DNA of 64,000 bases from Lachnospiraceae bacterium (GCA_009779895.1 WRBB01000013.1:1-64000); one strand, 5' to 3'; numbered from the stretch's first letter, positions 24,534 through 35,258 are shown. The notes: a model not told the origin generated them from the sequence alone. A program made the numbers and translations.

Positions 24534-25418
24534 TTATAAAATGCCGAAATCCTCCATAGCTTTCCTTAAAAGTTGTAGATGTTGTGGTTCTATTTCAGTC
24601 AGTGGATTCCGTAAAGAGCCGACTTCTTTTCCAAGTAAATTCATGGCGGCTTTTACCGGAATGGGATTGACTTCGCAGAATAAAGCGTCAATCATAGGCA
24701 TCGCCTTTAATTGCATTTGACAGGCAGTTTTCGTATCGCCGGCATGATATGTGCTTACAATATCATGAGTATATTTTGGAGCGATGTTGGAAATGACGGA
24801 AATGACACCTAGCCCACCCAAGGATAGAAGCGGAACGATTTGATCATCATTGCCGGAGTAAAGTTCTAGTTTGCCATCGCATAGGTTCATTGTGCGGGCA
24901 ACAAAGCCAATATCTCCTGTTGATTCTTTGACCCCTACAATATTATCGACATGTTTTATCAGGTGGGCAATTGTATGAGCTGCCATACCAATGCCGGTGC
25001 GCCCTGGAATGTTATACATAATAATAGGAAGTTTTATGTTTGCGGCAATGCTTTCAAAATGATTGATGAGCCCGTTTTGTGTTGCTTTGTTATAGTAGGG
25101 GGTGACAACCAATGCAGCATCTGCGCCTACTTCTTCTGCTTCTTTTGATAATCGAATCGCTGTGGCTGTGCAGTTAGAGCCAGTTCCGGCAATAACGGGA
25201 ATACGTTTTTTTACGCGTTCGACGGTAAAGCGGATAGCATTCGTGTGCTCTGTTTCTGTTAATGTGGCGGACTCCCCGGTGGTTCCGCAAATAATAATGG
25301 CATCGGTTCCCTGGTCGATTTGTTCGGTTAATAACGCATCTAACTTTTCATAATTGATACTAAGGTCTTTCTTAAATGGTGTGACAATTGCTACGCCGGC
25401 ACCTTTGAAAATTGCCAT
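24534..25418 (-). CDS. dapA: 4-hydroxy-tetrahydrodipicolinate synthase
   Basis: A 294-residue aldolase of the lysine/diaminopimelate pathway that condenses pyruvate with aspartate semialdehyde. The Schiff-base lysine is Lys164 in GVKESTGD. The catalytic triad elements are Thr46-Thr47 in GTTGES and Tyr135 in IMYNIPGRTG. Length is standard. AAGGAGG precedes the minus-strand ATG. It stands alone, divergent from pflB; ddh, acting later in DAP synthesis, is also in this window. A paralogue acting on another keto-acid cannot be fully excluded. Confidence 0.9.
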   Translation of the reverse strand: MAIFKGAGVAIVTPFKKDLSINYEKLDALLTEQIDQGTDAIIICGTTGESATLTETEHTNAIRFTVERVKKRIPVIAGTGSNCTATAIRLSKEAEEVGADAALVVTPYYNKATQNGLINHFESIAANIKLPIIMYNIPGRTGIGMAAHTIAHLIKHVDNIVGVKESTGDIGFVARTMNLCDGKLELYSGNDDQIVPLLSLGGLGVISVISNIAPKYTHDIVSTYHAGDTKTACQMQLKAMPMIDALFCEVNPIPVKAAMNLLGKEVGSLRNPLTEIEPQHLQLLRKAMEDFGIL

Positions 25419-25553
25419 GTGATATACCTCCTTCTAGGTAATGAAGCGTGAATTACGCCATTAGGAAAAATATAGCATTTGTAAGGAAGAATGTCAATGT
25501 ACGTAACTAAAAACAATGTGAAATCTTGTTTCGTGTACAAAATTATGATAGAA

Positions 25554-25614
25554 TTGCACTGTAGCAATTGTGGGAATATAATCTACAATAGAGATGTTGT
25601 TAAAATAGTAACGA
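25554..25614 (+). promoter_or_regulatory. pflB promoter with candidate Rex site
   Basis: TTGCAC (25554-25559), 17 bases, TATAAT (25577-25582). At 25597-25614 the sequence TTGTTAAAATAGTAACGA matches the Rex pattern TTGTTA-N6-TAACAA with one mismatch. It is located just downstream of the transcription start, where a redox repressor would block pyruvate formate-lyase expression. Confidence 0.5.
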
Positions 25615-25651
25615 AGATTGATATATAAATAACAGAAAACAGGAGGAATCT

Positions 25652-27904
25652 ATGTTAAATTTTAAACAATGGAATGGATTTAGAGGGCGGATTTGGAAGG
25701 AGAAAGTAGATGTACGTGAATTTATACAAAAAAACTATGTACCCTATGATGGAGATGAAAGTTTTTTAAAGGGTCCAACGGATGCCACCAATCAATTATG
25801 GAAAACATTACAAACATTACAAAAAGAAGAACGCAAAAAAGGTGGCGTTCTGGATATGGAAACGGAGCAGGTTTCGGATCTGGATGTTTACGGACCCGGG
25901 TATATTGATGAAGTCAACAAAGAATTGGAGAAGATCGTTGGCTTGCAAACGGACAAGCCTTTGAAAAGAGCGTTTATGCCTTATGGTGGTATTAAAGTGG
26001 CAGAGTCTGCTTGTCATTCCTATGGTTATGTGCCAAGTGAAAAATTGATGGAGATATTTACAAAATATCATAAAACCCATAATGACGGCGTGTTTGATAT
26101 TTATACCTCGGAGATGAAAAAGGCGCGCTCCAATAAGATTATTACAGGCTTGCCGGATGCTTATGGCCGTGGCCGTATTGTTGGTGATTATCGTCGTGTG
26201 GCTTTGTATGGGATAGATGCATTGATTGAAGCGAAAACAAGGGATTTTCACGAAACGGAACATCATGGTATGCGCAGTGGTGATTTTAGATTGCGCGAAG
26301 AAGTGGCAGAGCAAATCAAGGCACTAAAAGGCATGAAAAAAATGGCGCAGGTGTATGGCTTTGATATTTCACAGCCGGCAAAAGATGCCAGAGAAGCTGT
26401 TCAGTGGGTGTACTTTGGTTATTTAGCGGCTATTAAGACACAAAATGGAGCCGCCATGAGTGTGGGTCGCATCGGTGCCTTTTTGGATATTTATATACAA
26501 AGAGATTTGGAACAAGGTAACATTACGGAAGTAGAAGCCCAAGAGTTGATTGACCATATGATTATGAAGTTTAGGATGGTAAAGTATGCTCGTATTTCTG
26601 CTTATAATGAATTGTTTTCCGGAGATCCTGTTTGGGCAACCTTAGTGGTTGGTGGTTTGGGTCAAGACGGGCGTTCTTTGGTCAGCAAGACGGATTTTCG
26701 TATTTTGCATACCTTAAATAATATGGGTCCGTCTCCGGAACCGAATATGACAGTGTTGTATTCTTCGCGTTTATCGCAAGCTTTTAAAAAGTTTTCTGCA
26801 CATTTATCCATTGAGACTAGCTCGATTCAATATGAAAATGACGATGTGATGCGCCCGATTTGGGGAGATGATTATTCGATTTGCTGCTGTGTTTCTGCGA
26901 CGCAGACAGGAAAAGAGATTCAATTTTTTGGTGCCCGTGCCAATATGGCAAAATGTTTACTTTATGCCATTACCGGTGGTGTGGATGATAAAACCCGTGA
27001 GCAAGTCGGACCGGCCTATCGTCCCATAGATGGGGATATCTTGGAGTATGATGATTTTATGGGCAAATTCGATCAGATGATGGAGTGGCTAGCCGGGCTG
27101 TACGTAGGCACCTTAAATATGATTCATTATATGCATGACAAATATTATTATGAAGCGGCAGAGATGGCTTTGATTAATACTGATGTGAGGCGTACATTTG
27201 CCACAGGTATGGCAGGGTTTTCCCATGTGGTTGATTCCATCAGTGCGATGAAATATGCAAAGGTGCGCATTATTCGTGATGAAACGGGGTTCCCTGTTGA
27301 TTATGAAACGGAGGGAGATTACCCTCGTTATGGAAATGATGATGATCGGGCCGATGATATTGCTGTTTGGTTGTTGCACGCTTTTATGGAAAAATTGAGA
27401 AAGTGTCATACTTATAGAGATTCAGAGGCAACCACTTCGATTTTGACGATTACATCCAATGTGGTGTATGGCAAAGCAACAGGGGCGACACCGGACGGGC
27501 GCAAAGATGGTGAAGCATTGGCGCCGGGCGCAAATCCCTCTTATAAGGCTGAGAAAAATGGTTTATTGGCATCTTTAAATTCTTTGACAAAATTACCCTA
27601 TGAAGAGGCCTTGGATGGCATCTCCAATACCCAAACCATTAATCCGGGTGCGTTGGGGCATACAAAAGAAGAAAGAATGCAAACATTGATTAATGTGTTG
27701 GATGGCTATTTTGATCAGGGGGCACATCACTTAAATGTGAATGTATTTGGTGTAGAGAAATTGATTGATGCGATGGAGCATCCCGAAAAAGAAGAATATG
27801 CGAACTTTACAATTCGTGTTTCCGGTTATGCAGTGAAATTTATTGATTTGACGCGTGAGCAGCAAATGGATGTAATTGCGCGGACGGTTCATGCAAACAT
27901 GTAA
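25652..27904 (+). CDS. pflB: Formate C-acetyltransferase (pyruvate formate-lyase)
   Basis: A 750-residue glycyl-radical enzyme converting pyruvate and CoA to acetyl-CoA and formate, the main anaerobic pyruvate-breakdown step. The active-site cysteines lie in YSICCCVS (about 411-413). The radical glycine is Gly725 in RVSGYAVKF. The N-terminal WNGF and the IRPIWG-like PIWGDDYSI segments are typical of true PFL rather than of diol dehydratase-type relatives. RBS AGGAGG precedes the ATG. The activating enzyme gene follows after 18 bases. Confidence 0.97.
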   Translation: MLNFKQWNGFRGRIWKEKVDVREFIQKNYVPYDGDESFLKGPTDATNQLWKTLQTLQKEERKKGGVLDMETEQVSDLDVYGPGYIDEVNKELEKIVGLQTDKPLKRAFMPYGGIKVAESACHSYGYVPSEKLMEIFTKYHKTHNDGVFDIYTSEMKKARSNKIITGLPDAYGRGRIVGDYRRVALYGIDALIEAKTRDFHETEHHGMRSGDFRLREEVAEQIKALKGMKKMAQVYGFDISQPAKDAREAVQWVYFGYLAAIKTQNGAAMSVGRIGAFLDIYIQRDLEQGNITEVEAQELIDHMIMKFRMVKYARISAYNELFSGDPVWATLVVGGLGQDGRSLVSKTDFRILHTLNNMGPSPEPNMTVLYSSRLSQAFKKFSAHLSIETSSIQYENDDVMRPIWGDDYSICCCVSATQTGKEIQFFGARANMAKCLLYAITGGVDDKTREQVGPAYRPIDGDILEYDDFMGKFDQMMEWLAGLYVGTLNMIHYMHDKYYYEAAEMALINTDVRRTFATGMAGFSHVVDSISAMKYAKVRIIRDETGFPVDYETEGDYPRYGNDDDRADDIAVWLLHAFMEKLRKCHTYRDSEATTSILTITSNVVYGKATGATPDGRKDGEALAPGANPSYKAEKNGLLASLNSLTKLPYEEALDGISNTQTINPGALGHTKEERMQTLINVLDGYFDQGAHHLNVNVFGVEKLIDAMEHPEKEEYANFTIRVSGYAVKFIDLTREQQMDVIARTVHANM

Positions 27905-27922
27905 TAGAAAAGAGTAAAAAAT

Positions 27923-28657
27923 ATGATAAGATCAGGATATGTTCATTCCTTTGAAACATTTGGCTCCGTGGATGGTCCGGGTATTCGTTTTGTGGTATTT
28001 TTGTCTGGTTGTGCCATGCGTTGCCAGTATTGCCATAATCCGGATACTTGGAATATGCAGACCGGTAAAAAGTTTACACCAAAAGAAATCTTGGAGTCTG
28101 CTTTAAAATACCGTCCTTACTGGGGTAAAGATGGTGGTATTACGGTCAGTGGCGGTGAGCCTCTCTTGCAAATTGATTTTGTGACAGAGTTATTTCGGTT
28201 GGCAAAAGAAAAGGGAGTTCATACGACGCTAGATACTGCGGGTGGTCCTTATTCGGAGAATCCTTTGTTTCAGAATCGTTTTCAAGAATTGATGAAATAT
28301 ACTGATATGGTACTGATTGATATCAAAGAATTAAATTCAGAAAGGCACAAGGAATTGACGGGTATTGATAATGCTCAGATTCTTGCCATGGCAAGGCATT
28401 TATCTGATTTGAATAAGCCCATGTGGATTCGTCATGTGTTGGTGCCGGAGCGCACAGACTTTGATGAAGATTTGTCGGCATTGCAAGCATTTATAAATTC
28501 TTTGCATTGTGTTGAGAAAGTAGAAGTTTTGCCTTATCATACATTGGGTGTATTCAAATGGGAAGATATGGGGATGGAATATCCTTTGGTAGGTATAGAA
28601 CCACCAACAAAAACAAGGGTTGAAAATGCAAAAAAAATACTGGGTTGTATCAAATGA
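27923..28657 (+). CDS. pflA: Pyruvate formate-lyase activating enzyme
   Basis: A 244-residue radical SAM enzyme that installs the glycyl radical on PflB. The cluster motif CAMRCQYC (Cys30, Cys34, Cys37) follows the family N-terminus GYVHSFETFGSVDGPGIRFV. The SAM-contact GGEPLLQ and the HVLVPERTD segment are also present. Size is normal for PflA without an extra ferredoxin domain. It is in one operon with pflB and is followed by a terminator. Confidence 0.96.
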   Translation: MIRSGYVHSFETFGSVDGPGIRFVVFLSGCAMRCQYCHNPDTWNMQTGKKFTPKEILESALKYRPYWGKDGGITVSGGEPLLQIDFVTELFRLAKEKGVHTTLDTAGGPYSENPLFQNRFQELMKYTDMVLIDIKELNSERHKELTGIDNAQILAMARHLSDLNKPMWIRHVLVPERTDFDEDLSALQAFINSLHCVEKVEVLPYHTLGVFKWEDMGMEYPLVGIEPPTKTRVENAKKILGCIK

Positions 28658-28659
28658 AA

Positions 28660-28704
28660 TAACCTCGGATGGGTATAAAAATATGCATTCGAGGTTACTT
28701 TTTT
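28660..28704 (+). terminator. Terminator after pflBA
   Basis: TAACCTCGGATG (28660-28671) pairs with CATTCGAGGTTA (28686-28697) with a single G-T pair, then C and a run of six T. Confidence 0.85.
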
Positions 28705-28805
28705 GAAAAATTTATTGAATTATCTTGAAATTATTTACCAAATACATTTTTTGGTGTATAATTAAAAGAGCCATATAGAAAATATCTATCAAAGGAGAGG
28801 GTGTA

Positions 28806-31025
28806 ATGCTCAAACTATTTGGATATTTATTTCAAAATTGGAAAGCAATGAGTATTGTTATTTTATTGCTATTGGTGCAGGCATTTAGTGACCTATCGTT
28901 GCCGGCTTATACTTCAAATATTGTCAATATTGGTATACAACAAGGTGGTATTGTGGATCAAATTCCAAAAGCAATTTCGGTAGATGATATGGAGAAATTG
29001 CTGCTTTTTGTGTCCGCAGATAATCAGAAGCTTGTTTTGGCGGCTTATGAAAAAGATACGGATACGTATTTGGTGCCGGCTTTTGTGCAAAAAGAGTCTG
29101 TGACGGCGGATCAGGCACATATGGATCAGTTGCGTGATATTTTGTCAGTGCCGATGATGTTGATAACAGGATTTACATCCGGTAGTGATATGACAAATCA
29201 GATGGAAGAGGAGATTAAAAAAAACATTCCGGCAGGGCAGTTCCCGGCCGATGCAACGATATTTGATATTTTAAAAGCATTGCCTGATGCACAACGGGAA
29301 GAAATGATTACTACGATTCAAGAAAAGATAGCGGATTTGCCGGAAACCATTGTTTCCCAGGCGGCAGTGGCTTATATGAAATTGATTTATCAAGATTTGG
29401 ATATAGATGTCAATCAGATACAAACGAGTTATTTGTGGCATACGGCAAGGATTATGTTAGGTCTTGCTTTTTTGAGTATGACCGCTAGTGTGATTGTTGG
29501 TTTTATTGGTGCCCGCATTGCTGCAAAGGTAGGTTTGCGTTTGCGTGGCGAGGTATTTCGAAAAGTGGTTGGTTTTTCCAGCAATGAGTTTGACCGTTTC
29601 TCTACTGCTTCTTTGATTACCCGCAGTACCAATGATATTCAGCAGATCCAATTGATATTGGTTATGATGATTCGTATGGTTTTATATGCGCCAATTTTGG
29701 CGATTGGTGGTATTTATATGGTTATGCAAACCAATACTTCTATGGTTTGGATCATTGGTTTGGCAATCGGTATTTTAAGCGTGGTGATTGTAATTTTATT
29801 TGTTGTGGCGATGCCGAAATTTAAAAGTCTGCAAAAGCGAGTGGATCATTTAAATTTGGTAACGAGAGAGATATTAACAGGCTTGCCTGTGATTCGTGCG
29901 TTTCATACAGAAAAGCATGAAGAGGCTCGTTTTGAAGATGCCAATGAAAAACTGACGGCGACCAATTTATTTGTGAATCGAGCCATGACTTTTATGATGC
30001 CGATACTGATGTTGATTATGAATGGTGTTTCTGTTTTAATTGTGTGGACAGGAGCGCACAGTATTGGAAGCGGTCAGATGCAAGTGGGTGATTTGATGGC
30101 GTTTATTCAATATACCATGCAGATTATTTTTAGTTTCTTGATGGTATGTATGATTTCAATTATGTTACCAAGGGCTAGTGTGGCGGCCAATCGGGTAGCT
30201 GAGGTGATTGGTAGTCAAACGTTGATTCATGACCCGGAAAGCCCGGTTTCCTTGCAAGGCAAGAGCAAGGGTGTGGTTGCGTTTCAAGATGTTTCTTTTC
30301 GTTATCCCGGAGCGGAAACAGATGTTTTGCATGGTATTTCATTTGTAGCAAAACCGGGGGAAACCACGGCTTTTATTGGTAGTACCGGCAGTGGTAAATC
30401 TACAATCGTAAACTTAATTCCTCGTTTTTATGATGTGACCGGTGGAAGGATTACGTTGGATGATGTAGATATTCGACAGATGACCCAGCATGACTTGCGC
30501 AGCCATTTGGGTTATGTGCCCCAAAAGGGTATTCTTTTTTCGGGCGACATTGCTTCTAATATTATGTATGGCAATGAAACGGGTAGTCGAGAAGAAATGG
30601 AGGAGGCGGCTCGCATTGCTCAGGCAGAGGAATTTATTTCTGAAAAATCGGATGGTTATGAGAGTAATATTTCTCAGGGCGGTACCAATGTTTCCGGTGG
30701 GCAAAAGCAGCGTTTGTCCATTGCCAGAGCCATTGCCAGACATCCAAGCGTTTATATTTTTGATGATAGCTTTTCTGCTTTGGATTATAAAACAGACGTG
30801 ACCTTGCGTCAGGCCTTGAAAGAAAAGACAGGAGCAAGCACGGTTTTAATTGTTGCCCAGAGAATCAGTACGATTTTGCATGCTGAGCAGATTGTGGTAT
30901 TGGATAACGGGGCGATTGTTGGTATTGGCACCCATCAGGAGCTGTTGGGCGATTGTGAAGTATATCAACAAATTGCATCATCGCAACTTTCTGAAGCTGA
31001 GTTAAGCGGAAAGGGGGCGCGTTAG
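28806..31025 (+). CDS. ABC exporter subunit with degenerate ATPase site
   Basis: A 739-residue half-transporter: six transmembrane helices plus a C-terminal nucleotide-binding domain. Walker A is GSTGSGKST (about 524-532) and the signature is VSGGQKQRLS. Walker B reads VYIFDDSFSALD, with Asp in place of the catalytic Glu, which marks the degenerate member of a heterodimeric exporter. Between helices 1 and 2 there is a hydrophilic insertion of roughly 150 residues (about 45-205), probably outside the cell. The stop is followed directly by the GTG of its partner. The substrate may be a drug, lipid or peptide. Confidence 0.9.
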   Translation: MLKLFGYLFQNWKAMSIVILLLLVQAFSDLSLPAYTSNIVNIGIQQGGIVDQIPKAISVDDMEKLLLFVSADNQKLVLAAYEKDTDTYLVPAFVQKESVTADQAHMDQLRDILSVPMMLITGFTSGSDMTNQMEEEIKKNIPAGQFPADATIFDILKALPDAQREEMITTIQEKIADLPETIVSQAAVAYMKLIYQDLDIDVNQIQTSYLWHTARIMLGLAFLSMTASVIVGFIGARIAAKVGLRLRGEVFRKVVGFSSNEFDRFSTASLITRSTNDIQQIQLILVMMIRMVLYAPILAIGGIYMVMQTNTSMVWIIGLAIGILSVVIVILFVVAMPKFKSLQKRVDHLNLVTREILTGLPVIRAFHTEKHEEARFEDANEKLTATNLFVNRAMTFMMPILMLIMNGVSVLIVWTGAHSIGSGQMQVGDLMAFIQYTMQIIFSFLMVCMISIMLPRASVAANRVAEVIGSQTLIHDPESPVSLQGKSKGVVAFQDVSFRYPGAETDVLHGISFVAKPGETTAFIGSTGSGKSTIVNLIPRFYDVTGGRITLDDVDIRQMTQHDLRSHLGYVPQKGILFSGDIASNIMYGNETGSREEMEEAARIAQAEEFISEKSDGYESNISQGGTNVSGGQKQRLSIARAIARHPSVYIFDDSFSALDYKTDVTLRQALKEKTGASTVLIVAQRISTILHAEQIVVLDNGAIVGIGTHQELLGDCEVYQQIASSQLSEAELSGKGAR

Positions 31026-32873
31026 GTGAATAGAGATACGAAATCCCGTCCCAAAGTATTTGGTGGCAGAGGGCAAGGTGGTGTGAGTATGGGAAATGGC
31101 GAAAAAGCCAAAGACTTAAAAGGCACCTTGCGCAAATTATTGGCCTATATGGGTAAATACCGTATTCATTTGATATTTGTGGTGATTATGGCCATTGGCG
31201 GAACGGCTTTTGGTATTATAGGTCCTAGAATTTTAGGAAATGCAACCACAGAAATATTTAATGGTCTGCTGCGTCAAATTTCCGGTGGAAGTGGTATTGA
31301 TTTTGATGTCATTGCTCGGATTTTACTTCAAGTGTTAGTTTTATATATAATCAGTGCGATTCTTTCTTTTGTGATGGGTTTTATTATGACGGGTATTGCC
31401 AATCGGATCACGTATCGGATGCGTCGGGAAATATCTGAAAAAATCGGGCGTATGCCTATGAATTATTTTGAAACAAAAAGTACCGGTGATGTATTATCGA
31501 GGGTTACAAATGATGTAGATACCTTGGGAAATAGCTTAAATCAAAGTGCCACTCAATTAATCACTTCGATTGCTATGATTGTTGGGGTGGTGATTATGAT
31601 GCTAACCATCAGTCCTTTGATGACGATAATTGCATTGCTGATGTTACCTTTGTCTGCGGCATTTATTTCTGTTATTATGAAGAAATCTCAGAAATATTTC
31701 CGCGATCAACAGGAATATTTGGGTAAGGTAAACGGGCAGGTGGAAGAAGTGTATAGTGGCCATGATATCGTCCGGGTGTTTAACAAAGAAAAAAGTGTCA
31801 TTGAAACCTTTGAAGAGACAAATAAGGTGTTGTATAATTCCGCATGGCGTTCTCAATTTTTGTCAGGTTTGATGATGCCTGTGATGATGTTTGTGGGGAA
31901 TTTGGGTTATGTGGCGGTGGTGATTATCGGTGGGTATTTGGCGATTCGTAATGCGATTCAAGTAGGTGATATTCAAGCCTTTATCCAATATGTGAGAAGT
32001 TTTACCCAACCGATGCAACAGGTGGCACAAGTGGCCAATTTATTGCAATCTACAGCAGCGGCGGCAGAGCGGGTATTTGCATTTTTGGAGGAAGCGGAAG
32101 AAGAGCAGACGGTAGACAATCCAGTATCTGTGGATGAGATTCATGGTAATGTGGTATTTGATCATGTCCGGTTTGGTTATAGTTTGGATAAAGTAATTAT
32201 CCATGATTTTTCTGCCTCGGTGAAAGAGGGTGAAAAAATTGCCATTGTGGGACCAACAGGTGCGGGAAAAACAACGTTGGTGAAATTGATTATGCGTTTT
32301 TATGATGTAAATCAAGGTGCAGTATTGATTGATGGCAATAATATCAAGGCATTTAATCGTGGTGATTTGCGGCAAAACTTTGGTATGGTATTGCAGGATA
32401 CTTGGCTTTTCCATGGAACGATTCGAGAAAATATTCGTTATGGGAAGTTGACCGCAACCGACGAGGAAGTGATAGAGGCGGCAAAAGCGGCACATGCCCA
32501 TCATTTTATTCAAACCTTGCCAAAGGGTTATGATATGGAATTAAATGAGGAGGCAAGTAATGTATCCCAAGGGCAAAAACAGTTGTTGACAATCGCAAGA
32601 GCGATATTGGCAGATCCGAAGATATTGATTTTGGATGAGGCAACCAGTTCGGTGGATACCAGGACAGAGATACGGATACAAAAGGCGATGGACAATTTGA
32701 TGCAAGGGCGGACCAGTTTTGTAATTGCCCATAGATTGTCTACAATACGAGATGCGGATACGATATTGGTTATGCGGGATGGAGATATTGTGGAACAGGG
32801 TAGCCATGCGGTGCTGTTGGGGCAGAATGGATTTTATGCGGCATTGTATAATAGCCAGTTTGAGGGAGCGTAA
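31026..32873 (+). CDS. ABC exporter subunit with canonical ATPase site
   Basis: A 615-residue half-transporter pairing with the preceding protein. A basic Gly-rich N-terminus (RGQGGVSMGNGEKAKD region) precedes six helices and an ATPase domain. The latter has Walker A GPTGAGKTT (about 408-416), the variant signature NVSQGQKQLLT, and canonical Walker B ILILDEATSSVD. Thus catalysis depends on this subunit's Walker B, as in TM287/288- and LmrCD-like exporters. The GTG start has AAAGGGGG eight bases upstream; an internal ATG at 31089 is an alternative. Confidence 0.92.
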   Translation: MNRDTKSRPKVFGGRGQGGVSMGNGEKAKDLKGTLRKLLAYMGKYRIHLIFVVIMAIGGTAFGIIGPRILGNATTEIFNGLLRQISGGSGIDFDVIARILLQVLVLYIISAILSFVMGFIMTGIANRITYRMRREISEKIGRMPMNYFETKSTGDVLSRVTNDVDTLGNSLNQSATQLITSIAMIVGVVIMMLTISPLMTIIALLMLPLSAAFISVIMKKSQKYFRDQQEYLGKVNGQVEEVYSGHDIVRVFNKEKSVIETFEETNKVLYNSAWRSQFLSGLMMPVMMFVGNLGYVAVVIIGGYLAIRNAIQVGDIQAFIQYVRSFTQPMQQVAQVANLLQSTAAAAERVFAFLEEAEEEQTVDNPVSVDEIHGNVVFDHVRFGYSLDKVIIHDFSASVKEGEKIAIVGPTGAGKTTLVKLIMRFYDVNQGAVLIDGNNIKAFNRGDLRQNFGMVLQDTWLFHGTIRENIRYGKLTATDEEVIEAAKAAHAHHFIQTLPKGYDMELNEEASNVSQGQKQLLTIARAILADPKILILDEATSSVDTRTEIRIQKAMDNLMQGRTSFVIAHRLSTIRDADTILVMRDGDIVEQGSHAVLLGQNGFYAALYNSQFEGA

Positions 32874-32892
32874 AATTGTTGTAATCAAAAAG

Positions 32893-32931
32893 AGTCTAGC
32901 TTGTATGGGAAATGTTGGCTAGACTTTTTTT
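32893..32931. terminator. Bidirectional terminator between the ABC exporter and purK
   Basis: AGTCTAGC (32893-32900) and GCTAGACT (32918-32925) form a perfect stem followed by T. The converging purK gene ends at 32933 on the other strand. Confidence 0.85.
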
Positions 32932-32932
32932 G

Positions 32933-34054
32933 TTATTTCCAAATACCTGTTTGATCAATTTTTGTAAAAGTTTGTTCTAATCCATCATGTAGTACATTGA
33001 TATGGCCCATCTTGCGTTTGTGAACAGCTTCTTTTTTGCCATACAAATGTAGTTTGCTATTTGGCAGTAGGGGTAAATATTTGTTTAAGTCCTCCATATG
33101 TTCCCCCAAAATATTGACCATAACAACAGGGGATTTTAAGGTGGTTGCTCCAAGTGGTATGCCGCAAATCGCACGAATGTGTTGCTCAAACTGTCCGGTT
33201 TCGCAAGCATCCATACTGAAATGTCCTGAGTTGTGCGGTCTGGGTGCAATTTCATTGACATAGATGTTATCTTCTGTAACAAACATCTCAATGGCGAGTG
33301 TGCCAATTAATTTAAAGTGGTCTGCGATTGTTCTGCCGATTTCTGTGGCTTTTTTTTCAAGTTCTGCTGAGATACGAGCAGGCACAATGGTTTGGTGGAG
33401 AATGTTGTGCACATGTTTATTTTCAGCAATGGGTAATACACTAATTTCTCCGGAAGTACTGCGAATTACAATCACGGAGATTTCCTTTGTAAAGGGAATT
33501 AAATTTTCTAAGATACACTCCTTTTGTTCTGTTAGAATGAGTGCATTCTGTAAATCGTTTTTGTCTCGAAGAACAATCTGCCCTTTGCCATCATATCCGC
33601 CTGTAGTGGTTTTTAGTACTTGCGGGTAAGCCAAATGGTTTTTTAAATCTTGTGCATTGCGAATCAATTGAAAAGGTGCAACAGGTATGCCAAGGGCAGA
33701 GATGGCCTGTTTTTCCAAAAAACGATGCTGGGATATTTTTAGCAGTTCGCTACCTTGCGGCAAGTAAGCCTGTTCTTCTAAATAGGTTAAAGCTTCATAG
33801 TCGATGTTTTCAAATTCGTAAGTGATAACATCACTGACATGATCTAATTTTTGAATGGCATCTAAATCATTGTAAGATGCGGTGATTTCGATATCAGCAA
33901 TTTGCCCGCAGGGGCAATCAGGGGTAGGATCCAAAACAGCGATACGATATCCCATGGCTCTGGCAGCCAAAGCCATCATACGACCTAATTGTCCGCCGCC
34001 GATGATACCGATGGTTTGGCCGGGTAAAATTGTTTTATGTGTTTGATTTGTCAT
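32933..34054 (-). CDS. purK: N5-carboxyaminoimidazole ribonucleotide synthase
   Basis: A 373-residue ATP-grasp enzyme of purine synthesis that carboxylates aminoimidazole ribonucleotide using ATP and bicarbonate. The N-terminal nucleotide-like fold begins [20 protein letters not shown]. The ATP-grasp region has [16 protein letters not shown] (about 144-159) and the metal/ATP segment [12 protein letters not shown]. The gene overlaps the 3' end of purE by four bases (ATGA), so the two are translationally coupled. Confidence 0.96.
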   Translation of the reverse strand: MTNQTHKTILPGQTIGIIGGGQLGRMMALAARAMGYRIAVLDPTPDCPCGQIADIEITASYNDLDAIQKLDHVSDVITYEFENIDYEALTYLEEQAYLPQGSELLKISQHRFLEKQAISALGIPVAPFQLIRNAQDLKNHLAYPQVLKTTTGGYDGKGQIVLRDKNDLQNALILTEQKECILENLIPFTKEISVIVIRSTSGEISVLPIAENKHVHNILHQTIVPARISAELEKKATEIGRTIADHFKLIGTLAIEMFVTEDNIYVNEIAPRPHNSGHFSMDACETGQFEQHIRAICGIPLGATTLKSPVVMVNILGEHMEDLNKYLPLLPNSKLHLYGKKEAVHKRKMGHINVLHDGLEQTFTKIDQTGIWK

Positions 34055-34539
34055 AAATCCGCTTCACTTTCCATTATGGTTTTTTCCAATGCGTTTCTTC
34101 GGGTTTGCAAGGTTTCATAAATGTTGTTATCAAAAGCGCCTAAGATTTGGGCGGCTAAAAGCCCTGCGTTGGTGGCACCTGCTTGCCCAATCGCTACGGT
34201 AGCAACCGGAACACCACCGGGCATCTGGACGATGGATAAGAGGGAATCCAAACCATTTAACGCTTTGGACTGAACCGGAACACCAATGACAGGCAATAGC
34301 GTTTTGGCGGCAACCATACCCGGTAAATGGGCGGCACCTCCGGCTCCGGCAATGATGACTTTCAGGCCCCGTGTTTTGGCAGTTTCGGCATAACGAAACA
34401 TATAATCCGGTGTGCGGTGTGCAGATACGACTTTTTTTTCATAAGGAATGGAAAGCTCATCTAGGACATTGCAAGCGTGTTGCATGGTGCTCCAATCGGA
34501 TGTGCTTCCCATAATAATACCTACTAAAGGTTGTGCCAT
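34051..34539 (-). CDS. purE: N5-carboxyaminoimidazole ribonucleotide mutase
   Basis: A 162-residue class I PurE that moves the carboxyl group made by PurK to give CAIR. The family features [34 protein letters not shown] and the [16 protein letters not shown] segment are present. The presence of purK next door supports the class I (mutase) reaction. It lies 21 bases after the Hpt gene, and the rest of the purine pathway is not in the window. Confidence 0.96.
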   Translation of the reverse strand: MAQPLVGIIMGSTSDWSTMQHACNVLDELSIPYEKKVVSAHRTPDYMFRYAETAKTRGLKVIIAGAGGAAHLPGMVAAKTLLPVIGVPVQSKALNGLDSLLSIVQMPGGVPVATVAIGQAGATNAGLLAAQILGAFDNNIYETLQTRRNALEKTIMESEADL

Positions 34540-34560
34540 GTTTTTTCCCTTTCATTGTTG

Positions 34561-34884
34561 TTATGCAATATAGTTGCTTACTTCTGTCATGGTGTCTGCA
34601 TAGATGTTTTTAAAATGCGTAAAAGCGGCCTGATACTCTGCTTGGATCCTTAAAATATCATCCAATTGTGTGGCGGCTTCTTGTAAGTCAGTCAGGCCTA
34701 AATTTCCGGCAGTGCCTTTGATGGTGTGGGCACTGTGCTCTGCTTCAATCAAATTGCCTGTTGCCATGTGATTACATAAGTCGGAAAAATAGGGATTGTT
34801 TAAGAATTTTTTTAATAACATCTTAAAGACTTGTTCGTTGCCGCCTAATCTCAATAAAGCTTCGTCTACATCGATTCTGCTCAT
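34561..34884 (-). CDS. Hpt (histidine phosphotransfer) domain protein
   Basis: A 107-residue free-standing Hpt domain. The phosphoacceptor histidine is in HSAHTIKGTAGNLGL (the second His, about residue 53). The surrounding four-helix-bundle pattern includes LLKKFLNNPYFSDL before and EAATQLDDIL after. Such proteins relay phosphate between a hybrid histidine kinase and a response regulator; no kinase or receiver is seen here. It lies two bases after a DtxR-family regulator and 21 before purE, so it is likely cotranscribed. Confidence 0.85.
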   Translation of the reverse strand: MSRIDVDEALLRLGGNEQVFKMLLKKFLNNPYFSDLCNHMATGNLIEAEHSAHTIKGTAGNLGLTDLQEAATQLDDILRIQAEYQAAFTHFKNIYADTMTEVSNYIA

Positions 34885-34886
34885 AT

Positions 34887-35258
34887 CTAGTCCTCCTTTT
34901 TATGGATATATGTTTTGATGGCTTCAAAGGTTTCAGCACTAATTACGTGTTCGATGCGGCAAGCATCATCAGCTGCCACCTCAGGGGTAACACCAATCGA
35001 AATTAAAGAATTGGTCAGTACATAATGTCGTTCAAAAATACGTGCGGCAATTTCACGGCCCGTGATGGTTAGGGTAATGTAGCCGTCTTTGTCTGTTTTG
35101 ATATAGTTATTTTCCCGTAGGTGTTTCATGGCAACACTTACACTTGGTTTGGAGTAACCCAACTCATGTACAATATCAATGGAGCGCACGGCTCCGATTT
35201 TGTTGGAGAGAATGTAAATGGTTTCAAGATAATTTTCTGCGGATTCGTTTATTTTCAT
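34887..35258 (-). CDS. DtxR/MntR-family metal-dependent regulator
   Basis: A 123-residue repressor with an N-terminal winged helix (SAENYLETIYILSNKIGAVR, then VHELGYSKPSVSVAMKHLRE) and a short metal-binding and dimerisation domain (about 70-123). It lacks the SH3-like third domain, as manganese-type MntR does. The C-terminal part keeps DDACRIEHVIS, which matches the metal-ligand helix. Start ATG 35258 has AAAGGAAAAG upstream; a longer frame to 35303 has no ribosome binding site. The metal (Mn or Fe) cannot be decided. Confidence 0.85.
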   Translation of the reverse strand: MKINESAENYLETIYILSNKIGAVRSIDIVHELGYSKPSVSVAMKHLRENNYIKTDKDGYITLTITGREIAARIFERHYVLTNSLISIGVTPEVAADDACRIEHVISAETFEAIKTYIHKKED

